Source: Lingula anatina | Lineage: Eukaryota > Brachiopoda > Lingulata > Lingulida > Lingulidae | DNA length: 49,949 nucleotides | Assembly (NCBI RefSeq): GCF_001039355.2 | Contig: NW_019775887.1 | Coordinates: 64,001 to 113,949 of the forward strand | Reading direction: 5' to 3' | Part shown: piece by piece, positions 35,102 to 46,592 of the stretch | How positions within the stretch are numbered: position 1 is the stretch's first letter | How the letters are laid out: every line of letters starts with the position of its first letter | The notes under the pieces: generated by a model | Database searches by the model: none | Seen by the model: only the letters and a program-made list of their open reading frames with translations | Told to the model about the DNA's origin: nothing | Made by a program: the position numbers and the translations under genes

Positions 35102-38100
35102 TTAGCAGCCGTTTCTCTTCCGAAACGCCACCCAACCACTGCGGCGTCCAGTCCATCTGGGTTGGGCGAGAAGCCAACAATATGACGTACGTTGACTATA
35201 GGTTGCCGCTTTACATTCTGCGTTAGGCCTATATATGCATGCTTCTTCACATTCCCTCTCGCTGATGCCGCTTTTGGTCTCAATATTTGGACCGTTGACA
35301 TAATATTTCGAGTCCAGTCTTTCCATTGATCCACAGGCCCCAAAGGCTGCAAAATATTAGATAAAATATTTTCTTACCTTAAGCAAGACAAACGAACAAC
35401 CACGTCCTTGTAAACTGTTGGGCACAAATACATAAGAAAAATAAAACACTTCAATTCAAGTGTTGAAAGAATATACATGTTTTTTCAACCTGAAACAGTG
35501 CTAACAGATGTAAACTCCAAAAAGTTGCATATCATATAAATCTATAGTGAAGAGATAATGAGGATCACATAAGCCTAGTTTGTCCCGTATGTGCCAACTC
35601 ACCAACAGTTCTCTCAATCCAGTTAGCCATTTTTCGGACGTCAGTGTAGACCCCGGGATAAGAGGGTCTAGCACACCCTTTGCCAAAACTAACGATCCCC
35701 AGTTGTTTCCACTGCGTCTCACCACTGACTGTGAACGCGCACATGAGTGGTCCGCCTGAATCACCCTAAAAACAAACAAGGGTGTCACTATTTTAATAAA
35801 TTAACCCTCTTTTAATGAGATATTGTCTTCGCTTCAGCAACGGAAAAAACGACACACTTGTTAAAAAAATATAGGCCTATTCATATAATGTAAAAGGCAC
35901 CATGGATGAAATGAAGGCCTATTTTACTATTTTAGAAAAAACAGCAAAATAAAGATTTACACGTATTGTTGACTGTAAACTAAGGGTCCATGTCATGTCT
36001 ACCCTGTGTTTTATAAAATTTCGAGGTATTTATACGTACTGAACAGGCGTCTGTTGCGGGTTCGGCAGCGCATAGCATGTCGTCCGTAATTTCATCTCTA
36101 GGATACTGAGAACTGGCACGACACGCTTCCGCAGACGAATATCTCACTGACGCTTCCATTAAAACGTCGCTTGGTTGTGTGGTTCCAGAAAAAATCAAAA
36201 CATCTTTAAAACATAAAAATCTGTAAGCTGGAGTGATGCACAACACAAATAAATGAACATGCGCCCAAATAACAGAAAGAAAAATTATTGTAGAAACTTT
36301 CACTGATGAGGGGAAAAAAGCAGATGGAATTAATCTCAAGTCACACAATTATATTTGCGTTGGATCTTCAATCAGCAAGAATTCAATTTTCCGAGAAATA
36401 CATTCCTTTCATAACCGATGGATATAATAATTATATCAGTAGAAAATATCATGACGATCTATTAACCGGTTTCTGAGTTTAAGGTTTCTAGTTTCAGATA
36501 CATTTAGTGATGGAGATGGGAAAAATATAGAAATTAAAAAGTCCGAAAGGGAACTGGTAATTTTTCGACGTCAGTAACGTATGGTTCTTCTTTTAAGGTC
36601 ATATCCTGGGCAACAACCTACATTTAAATGAATGTATTCCCTCTCCACATTGTTTCTCTAAAAGTAGACCTAATTCCAAACTTACTGAAGTTTGTGACGC
36701 CCCATCCGGTAACTTTGCACAGCGTTCCATCTGGCACATACGTGTCTGCTCTAACAGGACAGATGGGGCTTATTTCATTGGTGTATTCTACAGGTTCAGA
36801 AAGCATTAATAATGCCACGTCGTTGTCAAAAGTGGCCGCTTTATAACTGTTGATGACGTAAACCTTGCTCACAGTCCTCTCGACCACTGCTGCGGTTGTG
36901 GCTCGTCTTGACCGACTGTGGACACCCAGCGACACGCAGATCTCGTTTGCTCGCCATTGGCGCTGATAGCGACAGGAGTGGCTGAAGGATGACGGGTGGT
37001 TTGCAATAAGACACATACATTTGAAAAAGTTACAATTTCCTCCCATTTCTGAAGTTTCAATTTAGCCATTGCAATTGCTAAAAGGGGGAAAAACGGACAG
37101 GGCCTAACTTTCGCACCGGGGATGTTATGCAATCAATGGCTAGAAACGGGTGAATTTTTATCCAGTCGATCCAATAATAGGCCTATTTGATTGATCCTTG
37201 ACATTACTTGATTAAAATTCAAGATTAAAAGTATCAAATGCTTACAATATGCCTCGACTTTTATAAAGCAACAATTTAATTTTCCTAAAAATTTCAACAT
37301 TGGTAGGCTTATAGATATTTATGGTGTTTTCTTAACCCCATAAAACTTAAAAGCGTTAGTATTCGTGTCCTATCTGCTTACAAGCCTATTCATCGGCGCT
37401 AGCTCGACGTGATCAATGTGAAAAATGGAACAACAATCTATACGGGACGTCCCGCTCACAGTCCGCCGTATCATTATATGTGCCGATTGGGTCTTCACAC
37501 TTACGGTGTATGTAAGCAATGGGCCGCAGTAAGAACCATGTTGTTCATAATCAAACTCGCTCCACATGACCTTTCACATGAAGTTCCTGGTCCAAACTGG
37601 ATGTAAGCCATCCATGGCCAGGAGTGGGGGAACGCCTCCTTGCCGTTTATTATTCTTGGCAAACTGGGCCGCGTTCCACATCTGGTGCATGCTAGATGTG
37701 AAAGTATAATAACAATAATAATAATATTATTATTATAGTATCCAATATGGAATTCACTTGTGAGCATTCAATCAAAGGGAAACAAGGCAGCAAAGCTGTC
37801 AAATGTACAGACAAAAAGCAGAAAATAAAAATGCAGAAAATAGGATACTGTCAATTCTGATGCATTAATGTATTTTGCTTAACTGCATAGCCAACATCAA
37901 ATTTTAATTCTGCGCAACAGTGGATTAGGATGAAAGTTAAATGTGTAACAAGAATTAGACTGAGTTCCCATACCTAGATCAATCTAACTCCAAGGGGTTT
38001 CTCACTAAATTGCTTTCAGCTTAAGCAGCTTAGGATTCTGGCATGCCAGTTTCAGTAGGCGTGACAGACAGCTAAGCCACTTACATTGATTGCAATTTGG

Positions 38101-41100
38101 GGGGTATGTCAATCCTAAAAATCATTCTTGTAAATTTAAAAAATACAGAAAATGTTACAAAGTAACAGTACAGGGCTCCTGGTGGATGGGAGTGATAAGT
38201 TACATCTTTAAAATGCCAGTTTGAAAAATGAAAATTTAAAAAAGGAAAAATTACAAAAATATTCCACTAAAGCTGCCATTCAGTCTAGCTGTATTACCAT
38301 GATATGAATCATCCAACTTGAGTTTAAACAGTGTAAACAACTCATAGAAATAAAATATTTTTTTTACCACAAAAAGGACAGTCATAGCTATTATTCTGAT
38401 ATCTGAACTTGTCATCAGACCATGTGACCTCCATAGATGGCTATACTCTGTAATAATCTCTTAAGAGATTATAACAAAAAACAAAAATGCTTTTTAGAAA
38501 AAATAATTCTTTTTTTTTTTTTTTGCCAAAACGAATAGTTATTATCCCTTTAACTGCAAAGTCAAGTTGCAAATATTGCACAACAGGTAGTATCAATAAA
38601 AGTGAACTGTTACATGCCCTTGCATTGGAAGTTATAAGTCTCACACCAATATGTGAAAGATAAAAATTTCACAAAAATGTACAACAGAATAACATGACCA
38701 TATCACATAATGAAAATCCCAATATGTGAAAAATGATGACAGTGCTAAAATAATATTACACAATGTTTAAAGACATAAAAACCAACACAACTGCTAATGT
38801 GGAAATACAGAAAATGCACAGCGCTTCTGGTGGATGGGAGTTAAAAGTGACATCTTGAAGATGCTAGGGTTTGAAAAATAATCTTAAAAAATGTAAAATA
38901 AAACATATCCAATAAAGCTGCTATTTAAACTTTAAATCTACCTATATAACTATAAACATAATATGAATAACCCTATTGAATTCGAGAATGATAAGACACT
39001 GTTATTCATCTTTATCATTAATGTAAGCGTTACACAAAATTTTTCTTTTGTAAACTTATGTTCAATATAAAACAACATTTACCTGCATAATATCATCGAT
39101 TCCTAATTATGTGACACAGTTAAGAGAGCTAAACCTATGGGACTTTACAATGAAATCTCAAAGTGTGTTTTATGTAATCTCATTTAATGGCCACTTGAAA
39201 ATTAATTAAGCAAATCACTTTATAACCCTGATTTTAGCTAGTGATCACCCAAGGGGCAACAACATACTGCCGGCTATCCATATACATTTATTGCACCATA
39301 TAGCACTCTATAGAACTGCATTGCCTCCAAAACAGAAAACAATCACACTGATTTTCCAACACAAGCTGCACTTCAGACCTATAAAACTTTTCAGTAAGTT
39401 TCAGTATCATAAGTAACATGGTTTACCCTTAATCGCTATCCTGGCAGCTGTGTCCAAAATAATGTTTTCTTCAACTTTCATGCAATATAACATAATGCTT
39501 AACAGCATAATGACTATCAATTTATATTCAATTCAATTCAATTTATTTCTGTACTGGTACATAGATTGTCATGACCTTGTACAATATGATATACAAATGA
39601 CGATACAATACAGTTAGTGCATTACCATCTTTATATAATGAACATAAGTACTAGTAAAATTACTCATAAAATATTCTATCTAAGCAATGAGATAAACCTT
39701 GGTGTGATTATAAATTTACCATAAACATACTATAAACATGTTACACAAAAAGAATATGTTTTTAAAAAACTTAAAACCACCGTTACATAGCTGTTTACAT
39801 GGCTGTTCAAGGCCAGTTTGACGACATTGATAATTACGATTAATGACAATTACATAAGACAGATAAGTAAATAAGTTACACATATATAAATATTGTGCCA
39901 TGTTCAGTCCCACTGCCGAGTCACTTCTCACAACAGTGGGACCATACACTGACATTTTAAGGGATATGCCAAGAGTTACCAAGCAGAGCAACCACTTCAC
40001 TTCTTTTCTTGAATGATTTGATTATAAAGTTGGATAACTGTACTGAAATGATTTTCTTTCCATTTTCAACACCTTTTTTTTACATAAAACAAAATAATCA
40101 ATTTACTGTCATTTTTAAATGATCAACTAGGAAAATTGTTGACATGGGAAAAATATCAAAAGAACAATTTTAAATGTCCAATTTGCTCCATTCGGAGATT
40201 CTGAACATGGTGAATGACTGAATCTGACAAACTGTAAAGATATGAGTTTATTTCCATTTTTGACACTTTATTACACAATACACAATAACAGGTTTTCCAT
40301 CATTTTTATGTAATCAACTAACGATATTGTTTAGAATTGTTAAGATGCAGCAAATGTCAAAAGAACAACTTTACATATCTATTTAGTCAAAAAAATGAGA
40401 CTGTTTACTGAGAATTAAATTTGAGGAAAAACACTTATATACAAATAAAAGCATAACCTCACCAAAACTTAACTGATCAAGCTTATTTTCAAAACTTAAT
40501 CTGTATTTTAGTAACATTGATCACTCCTTGAATTTCAAGACAATTGGCCGATCAATTTTCCTTAAAATGTGTTATAGGTGTTGCATAGATACTGATAAAG
40601 TGAAAAAAACAGCATAACTTCCATAAAAATGGCCCAATCATGCCAATTTTCGAACTTGACCTGCGTATTATGGATATTCATCAGATTTGTAAGTTTCAAT
40701 CCAAAATGAAGAAAAGTTTTTTATTTATCGTGTTATCGGTGTTGCATATATGCTGAAAACAGTGAAAAAACAGCATAACTTCCATAAAAATGGCCCAATC
40801 ATGCTGATTTTCGAACTTCACCTGCGTATTATGAATATTCATCAGTTCTGTAAGTTTCAAGCCAAAAAGTAAAACGATTTTTCACTTATTGCGTTATCGG
40901 TGTTGCATATAATATATGCTGAAAAAGTGAGAAAAAAAAACAGCATAACTTCCACAAAAATGCCCCGATCATGCTGATTTTCAAACTTGACCTGCGTATT
41001 ATGAATGTTCATCAGTTCTGTAGGTTTCGAGCCAAAAGGTAAAACAATTTTTCACTTATCGCGTTATCGGTAAAAGTGCACGGCCACTGCGACGACGGCG

Positions 41101-41586
41101 ACGACAGACGCAGGTGACGGCTATATGTACAGACACATCTGTGTCTGTACATAAAAACTGCAGAATCAAATTTTCAAAAATAAGTAGGCCTACCTTGGGC
41201 GTGCACATAGGCCATACTACAAAGCAAAATACATGTTTATGCAAGTGCATGAAACAATTTGTTCCACAAAAGATGTTCAGATCCGAGATGCCAAGAGAAT
41301 TGCACACACTCTTTCATCTATAAAACTTTTTCAGCCTGTCCAACTTTTACTTTATTTGTTAAGTGCCAATTTGTATGTTTTAGTAAGTTCCCACAAGTTT
41401 TAAGCAAATAAGAACATGTGCACGGCTCCAGCTCCGGTGACTTAGACACAGCAAGGGGTTTTGCACCACTAGTACTGTGCCTATACATAAAACAGGTCTT
41501 TATAAATCTTCAAACCTACCTCTAACTGCTGTACTAAGAAAAAGTATTCCCCAAAGCACTTTAACGTATGTTTTTAAAACTACCAT
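35102..41586 (-). CDS. secreted trypsin-like serine protease with C-terminal PAN/apple-like domain (gene B)
   Basis: Six exons on the minus strand: 41586-41520, 37691-37505, 36981-36686, exon 4 ending at 36040, 35765-35603, 35346-35102. Same layout as gene A: signal peptide ([20 protein letters not shown]), ACTRCG propeptide, [14 protein letters not shown] in LTAAHC, D in [10 protein letters not shown] in DACSGDSGGP with Asp at the S1 base, then a PAN-like tail ([19 protein letters not shown]). Exon 4 is unusual: at the position used in gene A (start 36185) the AG acceptor is TG, so it would have to start elsewhere. An AG with start at 36203 keeps frame and adds six residues (about 373 aa instead of 367). 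CGGSLI is CGASLI here, and an extra Cys occurs in EICVSL. Intron 1 is 3.8 kb because of the element at 37787-41157. Functional status is therefore uncertain. Confidence 0.8.
37787..41157. mobile_element. dispersed A+T-rich element, copy 2 (~3.4 kb), intron 1 of gene B
   Basis: Boundaries come from comparing intron 1 of genes A and B: the intron matches A up to a GGGAAA at 37777-37782 and again from CAGAATCAAA at 41161. Ends carry ATGTACAGACA (37803-37813) and its complement (41142-41152). Near the right end are three ~160-bp direct repeats (starts about 40579, 40741, 40902), a CGACGACGGCGACGACAGAC stretch and the same perfect 30-bp palindrome (41124-41153) as copy 1. About 0.5 kb (39525-40045), starting with an ATTCAATTCAATTCAATTTA repeat, is absent from copy 1 and looks like a nested insertion. 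Confidence 0.75.
39525..40045. mobile_element. nested insertion in copy 2 of the dispersed element
   Basis: Begins with tandem ATTCA units, as found at the tail of many retroelements on the opposite strand, and interrupts sequence that is continuous in copy 1 (about 33005-33120). No coding homology recognised; edges are approximate, and deletion in copy 1 is an alternative. Confidence 0.45.
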
Positions 41587-41731
41587 GATCTTAGTATGCG
41601 GCCGGCGTATGCTCTGCCGTAGTGTTCTATGGGTGTTGTTGAACTTTGTCGTCAAATTTAAAAGAAACATGACCGCAAATCATGGGCGTATCCCAGATTT
41701 GTTTCTAAGGATAGCAAGATTCGTTGAAATG

Positions 41732-42655
41732 CCTGTAAGCAAGCAAATTTGAGAATGTGCAAATGGGCACGGGGTTTGAGTGAACACGCCAGCAACAATG
41801 CGAGTCGTGCAGAGCTCGGTCATTATGACTAACTAGTGTGGTTTTTCTAGATTACCAAAAAAGGCTGTGTAATGTTTCAGATCAAGGAAGTACATACTTG
41901 ACACCATGATGCAGAGCTGACAATAGGGGGAAAAGGTTGGCCAGGACCGATTAATACTATGTTAGCAACTTGGGATCTTCACAGTGGAAATGCTCCAGGG
42001 ATTCAGCAAATCCACACACACTGCAATTGATATTGAGGAAGAAATTAATGCTAATATTGAAAAAATGTTCTGGGAAGAGTAAACTGATCCACAAAGCACC
42101 AGTCTAAAAACTTGTAGTCTCATAAAAAAGTCCTACAAAATTAAAAAGTACCTGCTGACCAATGCCCCTCAGTCATTAAAAAGGGAAGTGGCTAAAATTA
42201 GAGTCAGTGATCATAAACTGGAATTGGAAAGAGGACACCACACCAGACCTAAGACACCATGCGAGGAACGATTCTGTCCCCGCTGTCCTGCAATCGAAGT
42301 GCACATCCTTCTGGAATGTAGACACCATGTAAAAGAGAGGGAGGGTATTTTAAAACTATTCCCTAAATGTGACATGCAACACCTGTTGCAAGCAGTGACG
42401 AAAAGATTAAAATAATAAAAGCCCAGAAAATTAAAGAATTGCACGCGGTTGGTAAATACCTCCAATTTCGAAAAGAAATTAGCAACATGAGCATCTGCCA
42501 CACTGAAGTATCCTGCTATTAAATATTGTATGTGCCATAAGCATGGCACATTAGTTACAAAGCTATAAGCCTATAAAAATTGTGTTCTGCCGGTGTATTG
42601 ATCTATTTACAATTGTAATAAGTACTTTTAAACACTGTATGAGTAGTAATCCATA

Positions 42656-42750
<95 letters not shown>

Positions 42751-42811
42751 TAGAGGGCTAACAAATGTAACTGTCACATTTAATGCTCGAATAAGTTATT
42801 ATTATTATTAT
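41732..42811 (+). mobile_element. 5'-truncated non-LTR retrotransposon (LINE) upstream of gene B
   Basis: Encodes the C-terminal end of a LINE reverse-transcriptase ORF: KKYLLTNAPQSLKREVAKIR, VSDHKLELERGHHTRP, EERFCPRCP, VHILLECRHHVKERE, ending at 42415. This is the cysteine-containing tail found after the RT domain in several non-LTR clades. An in-frame TAA about 50 codons upstream shows decay. It ends in TTATTATTATTATA and is flanked by AAATG (41727-41731, 42812-42816). Gene A has the unoccupied site at 30854-30858. The insertion lies about 145 bp upstream of the gene B start codon. Confidence 0.85.
42660..42747. repeat. (TA)n microsatellite inside the LINE
   Basis: About 44 TA dinucleotides without interruption, in the 3' untranslated part of the retroelement. 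Confidence 0.97.
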
Positions 42812-42816
42812 AAATG

Positions 42817-43468
42817 AGGTCACGCAAGTATGGCCGAATATCCTTAAACATTTACCGGATTTTTGTTTTAAAAATGTAATAGATTAAACCAAGCATATAT
42901 TTGTTATAGACTATTCGGACTCAATTCCTTGCGTCGTGACGTTTAAACGTTTGGATGAACGCTGTAGAAGTAGAAATTAGAAGAAGAAGGAGAAAAAGAG
43001 GCAGAAATGATTCTAGCATTTTTTTACGCATAATGTAACATAACATCATATATATGTATAAACCGAAATGCGTCAAAGGTAATTTAAATCATATGTAGGC
43101 CTACTGCAACACAAACAGATTGCAAATTCATTACTTTGTAAAACTGCACTTCCAGAGCAGAAACGTTGTTTTCAAACAAAATCTCTTCAACAATAAATAT
43201 CAGATCTTCTGAACAAATGATATATACATGTACTTCATTTATTTCCCATTCACTTGTCTATGTTATATGCAAATCCTTGTCATGATAAATTATGTAAGTT
43301 CAAATTAAACAGGGAACATGTCTTCAGCAGGTATCTTTTTATAGTTTCACTGTCTCTAAAATTTACCCACTGCCCCACCTCAGTGAATTGGAGCCGTAAA
43401 GCGAATATTTATAATTAAGATATGCTACTGCATAATAAACTCATGTACCCCGGCACATTCCTTAAGCT
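42817..43468. other. distal upstream region of gene B and 3' flank of partial copy P2
   Basis: Homologous to 30859-31496 (upstream of gene A and flank of P1). Contains a purine-rich stretch (AGAAGAAGGAGAAAAAGAGG) conserved in both units and no coding exon. Confidence 0.6.
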
Positions 43469-44490
43469 CTATCTCTCACTAGACAGTTTTTTAAACACTT
43501 TCTTCCGGATCGCGACCCAACCACTGCTGCTTCCAGTCCCTCTTGGTTGGGCGTTAAGCCAACAATATGAAGTATATTGACGATAGGTTGCCGCTTTACA
43601 GTCTGCGTTATTTATGCACGCCTCTTCACATTCCCTCTCGCTGATGCCGGTTTTGGTCTCAATATTTGGACCGTTGACATAATGTTTCGAGTCGAGCCTT
43701 TCCATTGATCTACAGGCCACAAAGGCTGAAAAACATGAGATAAGATTTCCTATTATTAGTAAGACAAACGAACGATGACGTTGTTGTGAACCGTAGAAGA
43801 TAATAAGAAAAATATTTCATTTTATTCACAATTTTAGCGTTTCTCATTCTAAATAGGCCTCAACAGTGCTACGATCCATGTCAAACAAGGTTTTTACATG
43901 TAGACCTAGAATTATATTTTCTTGGAAATTCGTTCCCTTAAATAGCCAAAGTAGCCTATATTATATCTAAGACAGTTGAAAATATTACGATGATCTATAA
44001 ACCTCTAATTTTCGAGACACTGTAGAGATGAAGACGGTAAAAAATAAAAACTCAGAGCTCCGAAAGGGAGCTGGTAATTGTTTCTCGACGTCAGTAACGC
44101 ATGGTTTTCCTTTAAGGCCCTGCCCTGCATAACATCCTACATTTATATGAATGTATTCCTTCTTTACGTTGTTTCTCTAAAAGTATACCTAATTCCAAAG
44201 TTTGTGACACCCCATCCGGTAACTGTGCACAGCGTTCCTTCAGCCACTTTCGTGCCTGCTCTAACAGGGCAGATGGGGTTATTTCATTGCTGTCTTCTAC
44301 AGGTTCAGAAAGCTTTAACAATGCCACGTCGTTGTCAAAGGTGGCCGCTTTATAACTGTTGATGACGTAAACCTGAATCACAGCCCTCTCGACCACTGCT
44401 GCGGTTGTGGCTCGTCTTGACAGACTGTGGACACCAAGCCACACTCTGATCTCGTCTGCTCGCCACTGGCGCTGATAGCGACAGGATTGA
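43469..44490 (-). pseudogene. partial protease copy P2: exons 3 and 6 only
   Basis: The PAN-like exon (43725-43469) is open: [38 protein letters not shown], then a changed tail (KKVFKKLSSER). The exon-3 homologue (44490 to about 44199) reads [20 protein letters not shown] and [13 protein letters not shown], then loses one base after SNEIT and shifts frame. Its acceptor AG is gone (ATTCAATCC where gene B has CTTCAGCCACTCC) and seven bases spanning the donor (CAGTAAG) are deleted. The exons with the GDSGGP serine and the 1, 2 and 4 equivalents are missing. Clearly dead as a protease. Confidence 0.9.
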
Positions 44491-44596
44491 ATAATGTATA
44501 GTTCGCAATAAGACATTCACATTTTAAAAAGTTACACATTTCACCCTCGTTTCAAGAGGAATCGCAATTGCTACCGGAAAAAAGCAGAAAAAAAAA

Positions 44597-44597
<1 letters not shown>

Positions 44598-44627
<30 letters not shown>
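44598..44627. repeat. A30 homopolymer
   Basis: Thirty consecutive A, upstream of P2 and just left of the foldback element. Could be the tail of a minus-strand-oriented insertion or simple slippage. Confidence 0.9.
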
Positions 44628-44628
<1 letters not shown>

Positions 44629-44665
44629 GGACGGCACCAGTGATGTTGTGGCCCACCATTTAGAT

Positions 44666-45682
44666 AAACGTCCCAATAAAATATTCGTCCCGATAGATAC
44701 GTCTCTATACATACACGTCTCAATAGATTTACGTCTCGTTAAATTTACGTTCCGATAGATCCACCAACAGATTCCTATAAACCCACGTATCTTTAGATCC
44801 AGGTACCGCTAGATCCATCTATCTGACATCATAATCGGCTAAAAGGCCGATATTCAACTTGAGATACAGGTATGAGGCTTTCGAGTGATAGTCTGGCTCC
44901 GAATACTGATCCACTTAGCTAGTGATCTGACTTAATTACAACCTGATATTTATAATTTATTCATTTATTTATGTATTTATATATTTATTAGGTGTTCAAA
45001 CAAGACATGCATGTACGTTCGCGTCTACACGTCTATCACACTCTAAAGTTCGGGAACGCGTCATAAACATGAAACAGAACACATGTTAAGTGTGCAAATG
45101 TTACATTTTGAGAACGCTTGAAACAATGTTCTGGCGCCAGAACACTGAGCGTTGTGAAATATAGAACACTTTTTTTTTTTAGAACACATTTACATGTAAA
45201 TTCAGAACACTTTTTACGTGTTCGAATGTTACAATTTGAGAACGCTTTAAACAGTGTTCTGACGCTAGAACAGTAAGCGTTGTGAAATATAGTAACATTT
45301 TTGTTCTTTTTATGTTCTTTCACTGAGTATTGTGTGAAAACGATCTAGTAGAATAATATATTGCTGAAAGTATTAATATGTGTACTGTCGTTTTAAAGAA
45401 TTGCATTTTATGTACTGAGTAGTATACCAACCATTTTGAGCAAAAGCATACCTGTAATGGATCTATCGGTATTTGGATCTCAAAATACGTGGATCTATAG
45501 GTATGCGGGTTTAAAGGACGTGGGTTTATGAGGACGTCGTATCTATAGGAACGCAAATATATAGGACAGCAGTAAAAAATCGGATCTATCGGTATTTAAA
45601 TCTAAAAAACGTTTTTTCAGTTTTTCCTTCATGTATCTATCGGTAACGGGAGTATAGGGACGTGTTATATTTTGGGACTAAA
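44666..45682. mobile_element. foldback-like element with arms of inverted 16-bp tandem repeats
   Basis: The left arm (44666-44820) is a series of 16-bp units with consensus CGTCTCGATAGATTTA/CGTTCCGATAGATCCA. The right arm (45459-45682) is a series of the same unit in the opposite orientation (TGGATCTATAGGTACG). The outer ends also pair (GTCCCAATAAAATAT and ATATTTTGGGAC). The ~640-bp centre has two ~130-bp direct repeats (about 45088-45190 and 45217-45312) sharing TTTGAGAACGCTT, a GTTCTGGCGCCAGAAC-type palindrome and GCGTTGTGAAATATAG. No ORF. The layout resembles foldback elements, whose inverted ends are made of short tandem units. Confidence 0.7.
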
Positions 45683-46174
45683 TAATTAATTTTATCCGTA
45701 CGTACCCGTGCAATTAGTGGGTTCCAGTAACCGGTATCTCCGGGACCACTGAAATTCCGCGTGTAGAGTCAACCAGTGTCAACTAGCGCATTTTTCTTAC
45801 GTCTTTGTCTCTACTAACACAATTCTTTCTTCTTACGGATTTCATGGTCTTATGGCAACATCTGAGCATTAAAACTTCAATAGGCAACTTATTGGCAGTT
45901 ATGGTAAGTCTCTTAAATAATTTAATTAAAATGTGTACGTTGAGTCTTACGGAAAATAAATCATTACAAAATTATCAACTAGAAGTAATATGGTATTACT
46001 AATCAAACTGCTTAAAAACATTTCCATACAAATACATATTTTATTGACATCTTTGAATACCTAAACAAATGTTTTCAGAACGCAATGTATTGATAAAGTA
46101 AAATTTCCATAACACAAATGAAGTGTGTGCAAGGTAATACACATTTGAAATAAGTACTTCACTCTCATCTCACT

Positions 46175-46395
46175 ATGGGCGCATTCCCATAGATTTTACA
46201 TCGATCTATCCCCGTGGGAAGTCTCACTAGATTACTGTCAGATAATCCGGCTTGAATGTCCGTCCCGCCTTCTACAAGCTGTCAGGGGGTAATTAACTTT
46301 CATGCCCGCTCAGCTGACAGCTATTTTATCGTGAACCCCCAGGGAGTTAGGTCAATCTAGTAGGATCAATCTAATCTCTGGGAATGGGGTCTATG
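46175..46395. mobile_element. ~220-bp inverted-repeat element
   Basis: The left end (CATTCCCATAGATTTTACAT, then CGATCT) pairs imperfectly with the right end (GGATCAATCTAATCTCTGGG, then AATGGGG). A related end (TTCCCATACCTAGATCAATC) occurs at 37964-37985. No ORF. Confidence 0.6.
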
Positions 46396-46586
46396 TGTGC
46401 TACAAAAAAGACCATGCTTGGTGAATGATGAATGTGTACTCCGTTCTCCTCATAAGCAATTGTATTGTACATCTCTTCATTCTAATGTCCTCCATATCTT
46501 GTCCTTAACAAAATTTTAAAATACAATACACATTGCGTTAAACACACTCAGTGATACAGAAATGATGATGTTATTTCTAACGTTTG

Positions 46587-46592
46587 TTTATT
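46587..46592 (-). terminator. candidate minus-strand poly(A) signal
   Basis: TTTATT on plus reads AATAAA on minus. The sequence to its right for 3.3 kb is free of coding exons, consistent with a long 3' UTR of a gene entering from the right edge. Weak evidence only. Confidence 0.25.

Noticed and set aside
42188-42415. Independent small zinc-finger-like gene
   Set aside because: The cysteine pattern and upstream residues match the tail of non-LTR retrotransposon ORF2, with an in-frame stop before it and a target duplication around the insertion.
45036-45556. Minus-strand ORFs in the centre of the foldback element
   Set aside because: They cover the two ~130-bp direct repeats and have no similarity to a transposase; length is within chance for repeated A+T-rich DNA.
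44666-45682. 16-bp arrays as a CRISPR-like repeat
   Set aside because: The units are contiguous without unique spacers, are degenerate, lie in opposite orientation on the two sides, and are in an animal genome.
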